Of a stretch of 13,466 nt of DNA, positions 13,168 through 13,466 are shown in pieces. Each line of letters begins with the position of its first letter. Positions within the stretch are counted from its first letter, which is position 1. Source of the stretch: an uncultured Lachnospiraceae bacterium (GTDB lineage Bacteria; Bacillota; Clostridia; Lachnospirales; Lachnospiraceae); assembly GCA_910587715.1 (NCBI GenBank), contig CAJUMV010000059.1, positions 1-13,466 on the forward strand. Reading direction: 5' to 3'. Position numbers and translations under genes: made by a program. The notes under the pieces are model-generated. The model saw only the letters and a program-made list of their open reading frames with translations. It was not told the DNA's origin and searched no databases.

Positions 13168-13466
13168 GCTGGACGACGAGAGCGGACACCAAGAGGCGCT
13201 ATTTAGCTGGGCGGGGTATCAGCTGGGACGTATGCCGGAATTGGAATATATGTACCATGTACCAAACGGCGGCAAGCGTGATGCGGCGACAGCAACGGCG
13301 CTAAAGAGGCAGGGAGTAAAAGCAGGCGTGCCGGATATTCATTTACCAGTAGCGCGGGGAGAGTACCACGGGCTGTACATAGAGCTTAAGGCTGGGAAGA
13401 ATACCACGACGGCAAAGCAGAAAGGCTGGTTAAGGTTCCTGCGGCAACAGGGATATTTTACAGCGG
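13154..13466 (+). CDS. VRR-NUC domain nuclease (partial, 3' end cut by window)
   Basis: The ATG at 13154 lies inside the end of the previous gene. The 104 visible residues are a VRR-NUC nuclease of the PD-(D/E)xK superfamily. HVPNGGKRD (35-43) is the NGG block, KRQGVKAGVPDIHLP (51-65) carries D61, and GLYIELKAGK (73-82) carries E77 and K79, with Q89 in a trailing helix. Length matches the domain alone, which in phages is a stand-alone protein of roughly 90-150 residues. Such nucleases are frequent in phage replication modules near SNF2-type helicases and DNA polymerases. They cut branched or flap DNA, as in the host FAN1 family. Activity here is inferred from intact catalytic residues. The stop lies beyond the window. 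Confidence 0.85.
   Translation, partial: MRNFRLDDESGHQEALFSWAGYQLGRMPELEYMYHVPNGGKRDAATATALKRQGVKAGVPDIHLPVARGEYHGLYIELKAGKNTTTAKQKGWLRFLRQQGYFTA

Noticed and set aside
1..13466. CRISPR array
   Set aside because: No regularly spaced direct repeats were found on either strand.

Overview
The window looks like a Clostridia-type Firmicutes chromosome, most likely Lachnospiraceae. This rests on strong AGGAGG-type ribosome binding sites, a near-consensus sigma-A promoter, U-tailed hairpin terminators, a tRNA-Gly(CCC) and the style of the small proteins. The species cannot be named from the sequence alone.

Left part (1-2072) is a decayed locus. On the minus strand is a fragment of an ISAzo13-type DDE transposase that runs off the window edge. 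Next comes an open frame that joins the YxxxK-containing piece of an SDR epimerase/dehydratase, in frame, to the C-terminal two-thirds of an IspD/TarI cytidylyltransferase. An intact paralogous IspD/TarI cytidylyltransferase follows and ends at a strong terminator. This resembles a remodelled surface-polymer (teichoic acid or capsule) precursor locus.

Centre (2100-7101) is ordinary chromosome. A sigma-A promoter drives a two-gene unit: a membrane-bound hybrid histidine kinase with two receiver domains, overlapped by four bases by a lipoprotein sugar-type solute-binding protein. This is plausibly a sensory pair, since no permease, ATPase or separate response regulator is seen. A tRNA-Gly(CCC) lies on the minus strand, followed by two short unknown proteins on the plus strand, the second ending at a strong terminator.

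Right part (about 7123 to the end) is an accessory, phage- or mobile-element-like early/replication module. It follows a second strong hairpin terminator and is tightly packed, mostly with overlapping stop/start codons. In order it holds an IS30-type HTH protein, a small two-TM protein, an orphan C5 cytosine DNA methyltransferase, a cysteine-rich zinc-ribbon-like protein, two unknowns, a tandem OB-fold SSB-like protein, an unknown, a DUF4406-like (deoxyribosyltransferase fold) protein and a small basic protein. A hairpin-rich non-coding stretch follows, then a HUH rolling-circle replication protein with a phiX174 gpA-like two-tyrosine motif. After that come a one-TM miniprotein, a second cysteine-rich protein and a VRR-NUC nuclease cut by the window end. 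SSB-like protein, HUH nickase and VRR-NUC together suggest an element that replicates or transfers through single-stranded DNA. The most interesting spot is the hairpin cluster at 11640-11790, which carries a CTTGATA directly ahead of the HUH gene and could be its nick origin. No integrase, structural phage gene or conjugation gene is in view, so prophage, phage-plasmid and integrative element all remain possible.
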